DNA of 64,000 nucleotides from Gambelia wislizenii (GCA_030847615.1 JAUMIR010000003.1:69450001-69514000); one strand, 5' to 3'. Shown: positions 14,201 to 25,175, numbered from the stretch's first letter. The notes: generated by a model from the letters alone, not told the origin. Numbers and translations are program-made.

Positions 14201-15103
14201 CTGTGCAATAAAGCCCGTATTGATCACTGCTAACAGCTACCATTTTAAATAGTTTTAAAATATGCTACCATGTGAAGGGCTATGGAAAAGGCTAATGCAC
14301 ATTTAGCAAAGGAAAAAAAAAATGCAAAGCCCAGCAAAAATCATCACATGTTGCTGCTTTTGGCACTGCCTTCCTGAGGTTTCACACCACACACACAAAG
14401 GCCTGTCCCATCAAGGAATAAAAGTACTAAAGGGAAAGAAGTAAGTGTTTTCTTTCATATCCATGATCATGTGGTTGGAAACCTACTTCTTAAGTGATTG
14501 TGGGCACGTCCAGGCAGACAGCTCCTAACACTACCAATGAAGAGGCAATGTACTGCTATTCTGTTATTCCCTCCTTAATGTTTTTTTATGGAAACAAAAA
14601 GATGGAAGCAATGATGGGGAAACATGGAAATGTTACAAATAAAATATGATGTAATCTGGACCTCACATAAAATTGCATGCTTAAGGCAGGGTGACTGTAC
14701 AGTAAAAAGCCTTGCTTGAAAGCATACTTTGTCTTTTCTGTCTCCCGCCTTTCTCCATATCCCTGGTTCTGAGGCATATTTTGTTTATTTGTTTGTTTAA
14801 AAGACCATGTAGACCCCAGTGCTAGAAAGTCTCTAACACTTTTTAAAGAAAAATTACAGAAGTCAAATTGATAAGAATACTTGTCTTATAGACAACAACT
14901 GCTTTACACTCCTAGGGATCAGCTAGACAGGAAAATTAAGTCCAGAAAATTTCGCCTTATGGCCCTTTCGCTCCAGTGCCCATTTGTGCCCACTGTGCAT
15001 TTGCAAGATTGGTGAGGGGAAAATTACCGGAGTTTGAAGTTAACATAGCTGAAAGAACAATGCTCTTGGAAGGTTTGGTGGCAAAGGGGGGCTGTATTTG
15101 GGC

Positions 15104-15180
<77 letters not shown>

Positions 15181-15226
15181 CTGGGACGCAAGGCTGATTC
15201 GGCTGCTGTTCCCCTCTGTACCCCTC

Positions 15227-15264
<38 letters not shown>

Positions 15265-15312
15265 TGCTGGGGCACAAGGCTGATTCGGCTGCTGTTCCTC
15301 TCTGTACCCCTC

Positions 15313-15362
<50 letters not shown>

Positions 15363-15409
15363 CTGGGGCACAAGGGTGATTCGGCTGCTGTTCCTCTCTG
15401 TACCCCTCT

Positions 15410-15466
<57 letters not shown>

Positions 15467-15512
15467 CTGGGGCACAAGGGTGATTCGGCTGCTGTTCCTC
15501 TCTGTACCCCTC

Positions 15513-15560
<48 letters not shown>

Positions 15561-18500
15561 CTGGGGCACAAGGGTGATTCGGCTGCTGTTCCCCTCTGTA
15601 CCCCTCTGTGTGTGTGAGAGAGGGAGGGAGGGAGCATGCTGGGGCACAAGGCTGATTCAGTTGCATTTCCTCCCCTCTGTCAGTGTGTGCCCCCCTCCTC
15701 TCTCCTGCCGCTGCCACCTGTGAGCCAAGCAGCCAGCCCAGGGGAAGAGGCATCCTGGGTACTCAGTCTCAGCCACCTCAGGGATGCACTTCTTCTCCAA
15801 AGGGGGGGAGGCAGGTGAGGGGGGACCCCTGCCAACACTCTTGAGAGCGAGTAAAAGAAAAAAGAAACTGCCTGTCCTCTCTCCTTTTTTGGGGGGGGAG
15901 GTAGGAGTGGATGGGGAGGCAGTTTTCTGGAGAGGGGTGTGTGTGTGCATGCATTGAGGCAATGCGGCGCAATGCCATCCTGGCCGGACTCAGCTCCCCC
16001 GAGACCCCTCTCCCTCCCTAACCCTGTTTCTCAGGAAGGGCACCGGGAGCTGGGGAGATGAGGGTGGCCTTTTCAGTTTCTGCACCAACGGGTGTCAAGC
16101 AAGGTGCCCCCTCCCCACAGCCCCTGTCACTTCTCTTGGTGGCATTTCACCCATCCCCCTCCCTTCTCCCTCCCCCACTCTTGTGCCTCTGTCAGACCGG
16201 CAGTGTGAATTTCAGGGGACCTGAGGAGGCGAAGCCCAGCCATGCCAGCCCATGCCAAGTGTGGGCTTCTTCGGTCGCCTTCGTTCCCCAGTTCCAAGCC
16301 CTTTCAAGAGACTGTTCTGATTCTGAGCATGTGACAGACTCGCCGCTTGAAGTGGAGCGGTGGAGGTGGGTGTATGGTTGAAGGCACAAACGGCCATGCA
16401 GCAACATGGCCGTGCCACTCGAAAGAGTCCCAAAGCAGCTCGTTCCCTGGGGGGGGGGCAAGGCCGTCCAGAGGCGCAACAAACTGACCTAGAGAGGTGG
16501 CTTTAGCGCGGCCCACGTTCCATTGCGGACTCAGCCCAGGCCAGCAGCAAAACAACAATGGCAGCTCCGGCATCGCAAGCCCTGCCTTGCGAGCTGTTTT
16601 GCAAATTGGTTGTACAGATGACCTTTTACAAATTGGTTGTACTGATCACCTATTGTGTACATTTTCACACACTTTTTCAAAAGATTGGGAAAAACCGCGA
16701 AAGCAGTTATCCCGGACTATGTGGAGTTTTCAGCCCCCCTCCTTTTGAATATTGCACATATTGGCCATCATTGTCTTTGAGGACCATTAGCATTTTTAGC
16801 AAATTCTTTGAGGATTTCTTTCATTGTGTAGATTAGCCCCTAGAAAAGTGTACTCTGTGGGGAGAAAAACTTTGTTGTCATCTGTTTTAGACCAACAAAG
16901 AGACCTAGCAGCAATTGTTGTTGCATTAGATTTTATCACAAAGGAAAAATGCAGTCCTGTACTTTGAGGACACAAAACCTATATTTTGCTGGAGAATTGT
17001 TCTTACTATAGAAACTTAATTAAGATCTATTACTATTAATCAATTTTACTAGTAATACCACTATTGCTGTTAAATTACTAGAAATCATGCCAAAACAATC
17101 CGTATAATCAATGAATATAAAAGAAAAGAGAATTAAACATATTTTAACCTCAACAAGAAGGTTTTTAAATTTTGTTGCATAAAGGTACAAAGGCTGGCAA
17201 CTGGAACTCTCTAATTGTATCTTACTCTTCCACAGAACAAGTTAAACAGAGTGCCGAGAAAGCAAACTCATGCTAAGGGACTTTCACTGCTTATTACTTT
17301 GCTGTCTCCTATCCAGCAGAGCCCAACACAATCCATTGATTCTGTTACTGCTCTCATAAGTAGACAAGTATCCTTCCAAAAAAGTAAGCTGGCCAATAAA
17401 AAATGCAAGTCTCATAAGAGTACATCCAAATGTCCACTCAGAGAGGAACACTGTTACTTTGCACTTAACCTTTAGCACCTTGGATACCACCATACAGGGG
17501 TGTGTGGTTTACTGTTTTTGTTTTTGGTTATGCATTTGTTAATAATTTCATCTAATTGTTTTTTCTTTATAAACAATCATGGCTTTGAATAAATTCTAGA
17601 GGGGTACCCACTCTAGTCTTTTGTAGTAAACCAGTAAAGAATCTTGTGACATCTTATGCACATCCTGTGGACAATGGTGACCCTCCATCTCTTCTTGGAC
17701 TGCAGGTCCCACAATCTTTGGCTATGATAACTAAGGCTGATAGAAACAATCGGACAAAAACATCTATTTTAGACCAACAGATTTACTATCACATAATCTT
17801 CCATGGGCATAGTCTACTGCTCACAAAAGCTTACGCCAGAATAAATGTATTACTCTAAGATTTGCTGATAGACATTCTGTTGTTTTAGCTTTGAGCAGTC
17901 CTGTAAACCCATAATCATGAGAAAAAATATGCTTACCTTTGCAATTTTCCCCATTTCATTAAGGGGGGCTCTCTCATCTTCAAATTCTGAAAAGGCTGCC
18001 TCAACCTTTATAATGGTCTCCTCATGATTGTTGCAGACATTAGGGAGTCCACTGGGGAAGTAGAAGCGTGGAATGTTTATGGACAAAGGGGCACCAACAG
18101 TTACTTTATTTGTTGGCAGAAGCGATTGTGGGCTGACTGTTGAATTTGCAGGAGCTGGGGATGGAGTCACAGGTTTTTTCTCTTGTCTATTTTGGACCTA
18201 GAAAGAGGGCATATGATTATTTTTTTTTAACAACAGAATGTGAAAAAGAAATGTAATAAATATCAGCCCATCGGATGAACACAACCCAGTTAGCAAGTGT
18301 CAAAAATAAGCTGTGTTTATGTTTTTCCAAATGACATGATGAAAATGTAAATCTCAAAGTCTGGATAACTGGCAGTGCTAGTTGTATATAGACAGTGAAA
18401 GCTGCGACAATGCAGTTTCTCCTCTGCATAGTATCAATTTCTGAGTAATGTTTCCTTAACACTACATCTTCTTGTCCAATTTATACTGTTCCAAGTTCCC

Positions 18501-21500
18501 AAATCAGTGTTGATTCAGAGCTCGCCAAGGAAGTGAGCAGGCTTCCATCCAATGAGGACTGAGTCCCAGTAAAGAACTAATTCGATTATTTGTTTTGAAG
18601 ATTTATATTAGTCTTTTGACTACAGAGCTCCAGTGATCAAGGTGCTAATCCTGGAGTGTCTCTTTCTCTTCAGAGCTCCATGGTCCTTATGTCTCAGTAA
18701 CACTGTCTTCTGCTTCCCAATTAGGCTATGTCCAGCCCATGTAAATGCTGCCTTTTCTTTCCCATCATCTATGTTATGAGGGCTGGATGCCTGGTGATGG
18801 GCAGTAGATAATTATTTTCCTTCCTAGTTGCTTTGAGAGACCCTTTTGGCTTCTTCTTCTTCTTCTTCTTTTACTGGACTTTGGCTGCAAACTAACTTTA
18901 GTCTCCCCAGCTATCTTCTTCTATGCATTCCTAACAGTCAGTATTCACACCCACACTGCACTCTGGGATTCTTCATCTTTGTTTCTAATGATTCAAGTGG
19001 CAATTCTGGCTGGGGAATTCTGGTAGTAGTTGCGGGGGGGGGGGGGGCGGGGAGAAACCAATTTTTTTTCCCCAACCTCTGCTTACATGCACTTATTTCA
19101 GTATACTAAATTGTGACTGTGATTTGCCACACTACAGATTGCAAGTTATGTTTTGTGCAACTCTTATTTTTCTGTATTTTTGTGATGTTTGAACCAAACT
19201 TGTACAACCCAAGCAAGTACATTAAGAACTTCTCCACTAAGGTATTTGCAGTTCAGTATAGATTTCTCTGAAGTAGGAAAACTGATGAATTAACTAAAAA
19301 TTCAGTCTATGCTTACAGTGCCCCTGCTTTTTAGCTGTATTGTGGAATACAAAACATAAAAGGAATGTCTACACAGGCATGACTCACATGTTTAATTTCA
19401 CCTGTGTGTCTCATTGTTCTAAAACATTTTATCACACTTCTCATACTTAAAGTAGCTTTCCATATTTCTCAAACACGCTTGGTTTTTCTGGGATAGTTAT
19501 TTTTTAAATAAATGTTGAATTTGAACATTATTGTAGCAGTACATCTCTGCATCCATACATAACTCAATATATTTGAAGCAGTGTAATTAAAAAGAAAAGA
19601 TGCAGACACTTTGTAAACTACTCAAGAAATGTCAAGTTAAAAGACCATGAAGTGGTTACCTTCTACGACAATAAGGTAGATCAAATTAACAGAATGGCTT
19701 GGTGACTGCATGCAGTGATGAAAATTTATGAACCTTTTCCCACCATCCCAAACAGGCTCCGAATATGAAGGAAGACAAAGAATGAAGGTACCAGGAAACA
19801 GAGTGTGCTAATATTTTAAACCAGGAAAGGATGCACAAACAGTAATAAAACTTGGATGCAGTGCTTCCTTGATGTGTATCCTTCTTGCATGTATATCAGC
19901 AACAAAGTTTTTTTTTAAACTGCTGCTCTGTATACATGCTAAGACCTGGCTCCTTAAAGCATGTCTGCAGTTCCATATTTGAATGTGGAAATAAGCAAAT
20001 ATTAAAGTATTTTTTCTCCCTCTTACTATCAGTAAGCACTTCAGCAACTAGATAACATGTGGAATAGTGAAGCATAATCACATAAGCCCTCTTCTGTGAC
20101 CACTTTCTTTTAACCTTTAAAGCACATTTTCAGCAGTGGAGCTGAACAAAGCTTCTCTAGTGCAGCTGACATTTAGAATCACTAAGTAAAGAATGTCATA
20201 TGAAACACATGCAAATACAGTACAAAAAGACAGGAGCATTTCCTTTCTTCAGCAAATAGCAGAGAAAATGTAATTAATTAATAATCACTGTTGATGTTAA
20301 TATTCTTGTCCCCAAGAGGAACATACCTTTGGGGTCTTTCCCCTTGTTTACCAATAGGTCATTTGTGCACTAAGCTCAGAAGGCCTATTTTTAAACCTAT
20401 GGGTATCTGGCACAAATAACCTTCTGAAAATAGAATAATGTTAAGAGAGAGACACAGTTCCAGCCCATGATCCAATAAAAAGTTATAAAGAGGAAGAAAA
20501 AGAAAAGCACATTCAAACCTGGGCCTGCTGGAATGACTTCAACCTCCTCTTGAATCGGGATGGAAGAACAAAATCACAGCCTTTTGCAAGGAAAGCTAAC
20601 TCTCCTCGTAAATCTGGGTCCCTTCGCAGAGATGTTTCCTTGATCATCATTTTGGTTAGTTCCTGAGGAAATGTTTGTCTTCCCAACAGAGGTAAAGAGT
20701 CCTTCTGGGAGATTACTTCAGCCCCAATGAGTTACTTTCTTGGTTTACTTCTTTTATGGGCAAGAAGTTCTAACTGAAACATACCTTGCCTCCTTATTCA
20801 CAGTAAAAATTGTTCAGTCTCTATCCCCTACCCTATGGCTAGAAAACCGTTTTCCCAACATTAAAATGATCCTTGATCATGAATATCTCTGGATGCCTCT
20901 CCAAAATTCTTTATCAAGAGGCATGATCTACACCAGAGTCTATGTCCCTGCTGGCTACATGACAGTCAGACAATCTGTCCTTGGCTGGTAATAGAGCAGA
21001 GGTATTGTGGGAAGGGAAGCACCCACCACCACCAACAGTAGGGCTAAAGTTAGACGTACTGCAGTAGTAGCTAAATATATCACCTTCCCAGATAGTTCTT
21101 ATTTTATGAGCTTCAGAGGTGAAATCTGAGGTGCAAAGTGGCAGCCATCAGCTGGAAGTAAAAACATAGGCTATACCTGTTTGAAAAATGGTGTTTGAGG
21201 ACCCATCATAGCAGCATATATTCTTCTAATATAAACTATGAGCTAGACTACTTGGGGCCCTTCTGATTGTTCACTTTTTCATTTTTTACTATAGGGAAAA
21301 AAAAGCTGTTTACTTAAACTAAAGGAATATTTAAGAGTATCAAGTTGGATGCACCTTCCACATTGAAAAGTGGAGAATAACTTGTATTGATTTCAATGGT
21401 ACTTATTTCTTAATAAATATGCTTTAGTTTGAGCTGAATATGTCTTTTTGCTGGTGTCAGTCTTAGATGATAAATTCAATCATATTAAAACAATTATTTA

Positions 21501-21869
21501 GGCAATGTTCAAAACATCTGCTTCATTATTCATGTTCATTTTTTATGAAACTCATTTTTCAATGCCAATGAGACTGCTATTTTGGAAAACTCACAAAAGA
21601 TAACTAGCTTGCTCCTCCTTGTTTAATATCAACAAATCAACGCCAGATTATCAAAATTTTCAAGAAGGTGAAAAGGTTTGGAAAGTCTTGATTGTGGATA
21701 CTCTTCTGGGCATGGATATTAATAAAGAAGCCTTGGTAAAGCCACACATATTAATAGCTATTGACACTCTTGTACATATCAGTGTTTTGTTTCACAGTTC
21801 ACAAGGAATGTGACTGCCTGCAATTACAGTTTGCTCTGGAACTCAATCCCTGAGAGAGATTCCCAAGAG

Positions 21870-21921
<52 letters not shown>

Positions 21922-24900
21922 CATACTGGCAACCTGGATCCGGGAGAAGGTGGTAAGTTCAGTCTCACATGTTTATTACTTCACAGTTCCACAAGGCATT
22001 GAACATTTGGTGTGGTGTACAAGTGAACAGTTTAATAAAAATGTGTGGTTTCTCACATTTCATATTTTGGTATTCAAAGAAGGTATTTTGCAATGGCAAA
22101 ATGTTCATTCTGGAAATCCTGTATATCATATTTCTCAACAGGATATTGCTTCCTTTTCTATTAAAGTCACACAGAACAAGCACACACACAACAGGAATCT
22201 ATAGCCAGATAAAATACTAATGCCACTAGCAAGGACCTCATCAAGACGAGGAGGCAAATATAGCTTTGAATTAAGCTATCAAATTATGCTAAAGCCATTT
22301 TTAAGATCAAAATTGAATTCATTTGTTTTTACAAAACATACTAATACTGCTTTGTCTGATTTATTTCCAATATCTGATTTTACATAGAATATATAGAAAC
22401 CTGTGGCTGAATACCAGCAATTACTTATATCAAGCTATGGAAGCAACTTCCCTCATCATGTTATGAGGCACTACTCCTAATCCAGTTTGATAAGTACATA
22501 ATCACAAGGCAGGAAAAAAGATAGAGGAAGTCTTTCCATGGAAAAGCCATGTTCACTGATTTATTTCTAACCACTTCCTCCAGTCTCATACTATTCAAAG
22601 GACATGTGAAATTGACTATATTGGCAACTTCTACTCAGTTTTTCAACTGGAGAAAAGCATTTCTTTCTAATAAAGATGTGTGATCATAGGTGATTTTGCA
22701 CCAGCCCTTTCATGTACTAAAAGTAATTTAAAATAATTTCAAAAATAGTTTTCTGAGTACTAGGAAAGGAGAGCCTAACTGCCATTATACAGTTGGAGCC
22801 TGTAGTACTCACACCAAACTGAATGCAGTACACATCTATTGCAGCTGATCACCCTATTGGGTGCTGCTTCATCTTTCCCAGGATATCACTTGGGACACTA
22901 CAAAACTGATTTTACTAGGACTTGGCAGAACATAAAAAATGAGCATGTGTCTCATGGGCAAGGATAGCTCTACAGTACTACCTCCAGGGATCTTAAAAAC
23001 TATTAAGACATCCCTTTGTTAACCCTTTCTGACATAACAAATGTATGTCTATTTTGTCAGGCTGAACACACAGTGGGAGATCTGAATTCGTAATGGGTTT
23101 CCACAATATATGATACAGAGTAAACACACACACAACATTGTTTTCTATATAGAACTGTAGGAATTTCAGGTAGGAAATTCATCATATGCAGATGAACTGT
23201 TACATAAACAGAACTGCAGTCTTACCTTGAGAACCTCTGGCATCTGTTGAATTAATGCTGGGATAGCTTCCTTGGTAGTTGTACCAGAGTAGCTCTGCTG
23301 GACAGCTGTGATGGATGGAGTGGCCAAAGTCTCCTGAAGAATGTGCATCACTTCCTTCTCTTTTGATAAGCTTCCTTTCCCCATTCGGAATTCTACTAGC
23401 TCTTGAGCAAAGTCTTCTATACTTTCAAGGATACGTAATAAAAGGGTTTTATCTTCTTCTTCCATCTTATGTCCGTTGGTTTCTATGTGTTTTGATAAAG
23501 AGGGGGAAGCACTTTTGTCTGTAGGTGAACAGGCTTTACCTTTATTGTCAAGAGTCAGGGATAGATTACTATCTTTCAAACATGCAGGATCACTCTGTTT
23601 AGTGGTAGTCTCTCTCAGAGTAGCCTCCATTTTCTGTGAAAAATGTTCCAAATCCAACAGAAGTTTATCTATCTCTTCTTGATGTCTGGGTTCTCCTTTT
23701 GAAACCTGAACAGTACAGTCAAGGATTTGACTGGTGGAGTTTGCTGGGCTAGAGGTGTGTGTTGCAGTTGGTGATGTATCAGTAGGATCTACAGCAGGGT
23801 CTTTCCTTTCAGATTTCTGTGGGCTGCTCTTTGAATTCACCTGTATTCCTCTACTCTTAGCACTTGATACACTGCCTAATATATTTTCTCTATCTGATTC
23901 TTCTATAATGTACAAAGTTTCTGTGGGAGAAATGCAATCCAGTGGATTTACAAATAATAACTGAGGTGGGGCACAGGTATCATTTCTAGATCCTAAGTTG
24001 TCATTTTGGTTGCTGACATACAAAACTGTTGACGGCAAATCTATATTGGGGTTTGGGGTAGGTTTGGCTGATGAATTTGCATTAGTACTAATCTGATTTC
24101 CTTGTAAGTCTGTAGTGAAAGAGTGCCTTGTCACAGAGGTTGGGGAAGATACTACATCTTCATATCTAGGTGGCTGTTCACCACCAAATACTGGGGGGAA
24201 ATGAGACTGTTGTAAAGCAGACAAACTGTTAATCATTTCTACCATGTCACCAGCTTCAGTGAGCCCAGGCTGCCTAAATTCAAAAGGCAATTTTTTAAGG
24301 TAAGAAGAAAATCTTGTCATTAAATTCATATAGATCGCTTCAGAACTGGCCACAGAATCATTACCATTTCCTCCACTAACACTACCTGAAGATTTCTTCC
24401 TGATACACTGCTTTATTATATCAGTACACTTCTTCAAGTCCTCTGAGCATTTGAGCAGGATGTCCAAGCACATCTTAATGTCCTCACTGGAAGAACCATC
24501 TAACTTGTGCTTTTCCAAAATCTGTGTAATAAAACTATCTTCAGAGAAAGTCTGCAAAGGTGAGGCAACTGAAGAATTCACATTTTCTTCTACTGAAGTG
24601 CTCCTCACCTGCCATTTTTCATCAGGAGAGGACTTATGTGACAGGCCAAATAGAGGGGGGGAATTTTCATCATTGCTGAAATGTCCATAGATCAAGTCAA
24701 AATCTAGTGACCTTCTATTGAATGAGTCTGACTTTACTTTTCTTCCTTTTCTATAACTCACTTGATTGGAAGAGTTTCTGAGTTTTTCAAATGAAAATTC
24801 TTTCATTTTTCCACTAGCAAGGTTTATAGCTTCTCCAGTGATGTCCTTCAGACTTCCAGTGCTTTGAACAGAAGACCCCTTTTTGAATCTTGGATTACTA

Positions 24901-25175
24901 GGAAGGATTTGGTGATAATCTTCATCTGTAGTCAAAGCAAGGGGATTTTCAGGTACTGAAAATCTGTGGGTCACATCTGAACTTCTAATACTTGGTATAG
25001 GGACCTTAATTAACTCAGCACAAACACTGTGGTGAGCCACTATGCACGTAACTCCTTGCTTGAATACCTGACATGCCCCAGTACAGTAATGCACAACATG
25101 TTGAGGTCGACGATCTATCACAACATTGCTGTAACAATTCACTGTTGTTATTACACGCCTATAGGTTGCTGCCAT
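2110..25175 (-). CDS. PPP2R3A: PPP2R3A, PP2A regulatory subunit B'' alpha (spliced gene, 3' end outside window)
   Basis: The product directs the PP2A core enzyme to substrates and binds calcium through EF-hands. Twelve exons on the minus strand have GT/AG sites and matching phases: 23226-25175 (PR130 start) or 20519-20650 (PR72 start), then 17937-18197, 13481-13584, 12894-12996, 12530-12604, 9841-9927, 8018-8174, 7148-7196, 6250-6339, 5763-5938, 4602-4720 and 2110-2216. The long form reaches about 1092 residues in the window; human PR130 is about 1150, so only the C-terminal exon (roughly 50-60 residues) is missing, left of base 1. EF-hand loops are near residues 894-905 ([12 protein letters not shown]) and 968-979 ([12 protein letters not shown]). 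No internal stop or frameshift was seen. The family call rests on recognising the vertebrate PPP2R3A protein; exon edges are read by eye. Confidence 0.96.
3084..3300. mobile_element. hAT-like MITE, degraded
   Basis: The ends read gttagggccctttt and tgtggaagggac, with an inverted ctataactgtgtag-type segment inside and a cctcacc/agactaaa centre shared with the element at 1772. It lies in the last visible PPP2R3A intron (2217-4601). Family placement is by appearance only. Confidence 0.45.
3463..3783 (+). mobile_element. RTE/BovB- or Vingi-type LINE, 3' fragment
   Basis: Translation gives [25 protein letters not shown] and a [13 protein letters not shown] segment, the C-terminal end of this LINE group's ORF, followed by a CAACAACAA tail. 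It is truncated at its 5' end and has stops. It is a dead copy in a PPP2R3A intron. Confidence 0.75.
4602..4720 (-). CDS. PPP2R3A: PPP2R3A exon
   Basis: This 119-bp exon encodes [16 protein letters not shown] followed by [15 protein letters not shown] and RDPFAVQK. The acceptor is tttgcag and the donor gtataa. It ends in phase 0. Confidence 0.96.
4721..5762. other. PPP2R3A intron, nothing recognised
   Basis: AT-rich intronic DNA with a C run at about 5576-5583. No exon, RNA gene or clear repeat family was recognised. Confidence 0.5.
5763..5938 (-). CDS. PPP2R3A: PPP2R3A exon with second EF-hand
   Basis: This 176-bp exon encodes [17 protein letters not shown] onward and contains the EF-hand loop [12 protein letters not shown], then [10 protein letters not shown] and [15 protein letters not shown]. 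The acceptor is cttctag and the donor gtaaga. It ends in phase 1. Confidence 0.97.
6250..6339 (-). CDS. PPP2R3A: PPP2R3A exon
   Basis: This 90-bp exon encodes [16 protein letters not shown] followed by [15 protein letters not shown] second AG two bases downstream of the chosen acceptor would break the frame, so the cag at 6342-6340 is preferred. The donor is gtaaga and the exon ends in phase 2. Confidence 0.95.
6340..8017. other. Two PPP2R3A introns around the 49-bp exon, nothing further recognised
   Basis: Apart from the exon at 7148-7196 this stretch is AT-rich and shows no ORF with family similarity and no clear repeat boundary. The intron at 5939-6249 is likewise empty. Confidence 0.5.
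7148..7196 (-). CDS. PPP2R3A: PPP2R3A small exon
   Basis: This 49-bp exon encodes [16 protein letters not shown] plus two bases of an Arg codon. It corresponds to the family's [13 protein letters not shown] segment. The acceptor is ctacag and the donor gtaaga. Confidence 0.94.
8018..8174 (-). CDS. PPP2R3A: PPP2R3A exon with first EF-hand
   Basis: This 157-bp exon encodes [18 protein letters not shown] onward and contains the EF-hand loop [12 protein letters not shown], with acidic residues at the expected calcium-binding positions. The acceptor is cttccag and the donor gtaaga. It ends in phase 1. Confidence 0.97.
9268..9482 (+). mobile_element. Tigger/pogo-like MITE with TA target duplication
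   Basis: The ends read CAATTGTCCCTTCATATTC and GGATATGGAGGGGCAACTG and are flanked by TA on both sides. The same family recurs at 30755-30981, 43266-43725, 57378-57607 and, as one end only, near 49960-50031. Non-coding. Confidence 0.75.
9841..9927 (-). CDS. PPP2R3A: PPP2R3A exon
   Basis: This 87-bp exon (29 codons) encodes [19 protein letters not shown] followed by [10 protein letters not shown]. The acceptor is ctctag and the donor gtatgt; both ends are phase 0. Confidence 0.95.
10028..10320 (-). repeat. L2/CR1-like LINE 3' fragment
   Basis: The stretch starts with tttattcatttatatcctgc and contains gggactcaaggcggctaaca, a segment shared with copies at 50250, 55025 and 61670. It then becomes A-rich. 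The outer limit is approximate. Confidence 0.45.
10832..11070 (-). mobile_element. tRNA-derived SINE
   Basis: On the minus strand the head contains a B-box-like GGTTCAAATCC after a tRNA-like start, then CCTTGGGCAAGTCACAC and CTCAGCCTCAGAGG. The tail resembles the 3' end of the LINEs here, with a CAACAAC end. Related copies are at 11110, 38978 and 42221. Confidence 0.8.
11110..11302 (-). mobile_element. tRNA-derived SINE, shortened copy
   Basis: Same family and orientation as the copy ending 40 bp to the left. The head keeps GGTTCAAATCC and the middle has an internal deletion. Confidence 0.75.
11393..11510. mobile_element. hAT-like MITE fragment
   Basis: The segment carries agggttggcaaccatg, ctccagatattgttgg and cagtccagcagtatctgatg, the pattern of a common vertebrate hAT MITE. 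Similar scraps occur near 11635 and 2930. Boundaries are uncertain. Confidence 0.4.
12530..12604 (-). CDS. PPP2R3A: PPP2R3A exon
   Basis: This 75-bp exon (25 codons) encodes [18 protein letters not shown] followed by HSRYITT. The acceptor is attcag and the donor gtaagt; both ends are phase 0. It is too short to stand out as an ORF and was found by translating around the splice sites. Confidence 0.95.
12894..12996 (-). CDS. PPP2R3A: PPP2R3A exon
   Basis: This 103-bp exon completes the split Lys codon and encodes [12 protein letters not shown]...EDFIPLLQ, a highly conserved B'' core segment. The acceptor is tttgcag and the donor gtgtgt. It ends in phase 0. Confidence 0.96.
13481..13584 (-). 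CDS. PPP2R3A: PPP2R3A exon
   Basis: This 104-bp exon encodes [13 protein letters not shown]...FVAMWRK. The acceptor is tttatag and the donor gtgagt. It ends in phase 2, so the last Lys codon is split. The second residue of the usual CGC motif reads Cys here, a single substitution. Confidence 0.94.
13585..14911. other. PPP2R3A intron, left part
   Basis: AT-rich intron leading up to the Harbinger-like element. Open frames near 13.9-14.2 kb have no recognised similarity. Confidence 0.45.
14915..16839. mobile_element. Harbinger-like non-autonomous element carrying a TG/GA minisatellite
   Basis: The ends read GGGATCAGCTAGACA and TGTAGATTAGCCC, imperfect inverted repeats (about 11 of 15 positions), flanked by CTA on each side (14912-14914 and 16840-16842). 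A 3-bp duplication fits PIF/Harbinger. The interior is much more GC-rich than the surrounding intron and includes the minisatellite at 15105-15650. No transposase was recognised; the long open frames here are repeat artefacts in several frames. Confidence 0.5.
15105..15650. repeat. Minisatellite with embedded (TG)n(GA)n tracts
   Basis: Six units of roughly 80-105 bp each hold a TG run, a GA run and a conserved core (gctggggcacaagg, tgattcggctgctgtt, ctgtacccctctg). Cores begin near 15180, 15264, 15361, 15464, 15558 and 15636. Unit length varies through the dinucleotide tracts. Confidence 0.9.
17937..18197 (-). CDS. PPP2R3A: PPP2R3A shared exon
   Basis: This 261-bp exon (87 codons) starts VQNRQEKKP and ends EMGKIAK. 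It contains the conserved [13 protein letters not shown] segment, the start of the B''-family core. The acceptor is ctag before 18197 and the donor GT is at 17936-17935. Both ends are phase 0. It is the junction exon used by both the PR130 and PR72 isoforms. Confidence 0.96.
18198..20518. other. PPP2R3A intron upstream of the shared exon
   Basis: Contains a TTC run at about 18849-18871 and a G-rich run at about 19026-19052. No other gene or clear repeat was recognised. Confidence 0.45.
20519..20650 (-). CDS. PPP2R3A: PPP2R3A alternative first coding exon, short (PR72) isoform
   Basis: This 44-codon exon begins with [12 protein letters not shown] and ends SFQQAQ at a GT donor (20518-20517). 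It matches the start of the short PR72 isoform of human PPP2R3A. It splices in phase 0 to the shared exon at 17937-18197 (VQNRQEKKP), exactly as the long exon does. It lies between the long isoform's first exon and the shared exons, so it needs its own upstream promoter, which I could not pinpoint. A possible acceptor (tttcctcag) lies just 5' of the ATG, so a spliced 5' UTR is also possible. Confidence 0.93.
20651..23225. other. PPP2R3A intron between the PR130 and PR72 first exons
   Basis: This region should contain the promoter of the short isoform, but no CpG island or clear TATA box was seen. A (GA)n microsatellite runs from about 21868 to 21918. Confidence 0.45.
23226..25175 (-). CDS. 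PPP2R3A: PPP2R3A first coding exon, long (PR130) isoform
   Basis: This single 1950-bp exon encodes 650 residues and begins MAATYRRVI, as in vertebrate PR130. It supplies the long isoform's unique N-terminal region. Recognisable family segments include [15 protein letters not shown] and the cysteine-rich [19 protein letters not shown], followed by a low-complexity Ser/Thr/Pro stretch and a conserved block near the end ([18 protein letters not shown]). The donor follows EVLK: intron GT at 23225-23224. The open frame reads 19 codons into the intron before stopping. A plausible acceptor (ttccttag) at 25211-25212 would start the exon at 25210, leaving a short 5' UTR before the ATG. Overlapping plus-strand frames are shadows of this exon. 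Confidence 0.97.

Noticed and set aside
13916..14233. 105-codon plus-strand frame in a PPP2R3A intron
   Set aside because: No recognised similarity, no splice signals and AT-rich non-coding composition.
14957..15753. Long minus-strand open frames of about 207-237 codons rich in Ser-Leu and His-Thr repeats
   Set aside because: They are open in several frames at once because TG/GA dinucleotide repeats lack stops. There is no family similarity and they lie inside a repeat element in an intron.
23315..24690. Plus-strand open frames opposite the PPP2R3A large exon
   Set aside because: Shadows of the conserved minus-strand coding exon with no similarity of their own.
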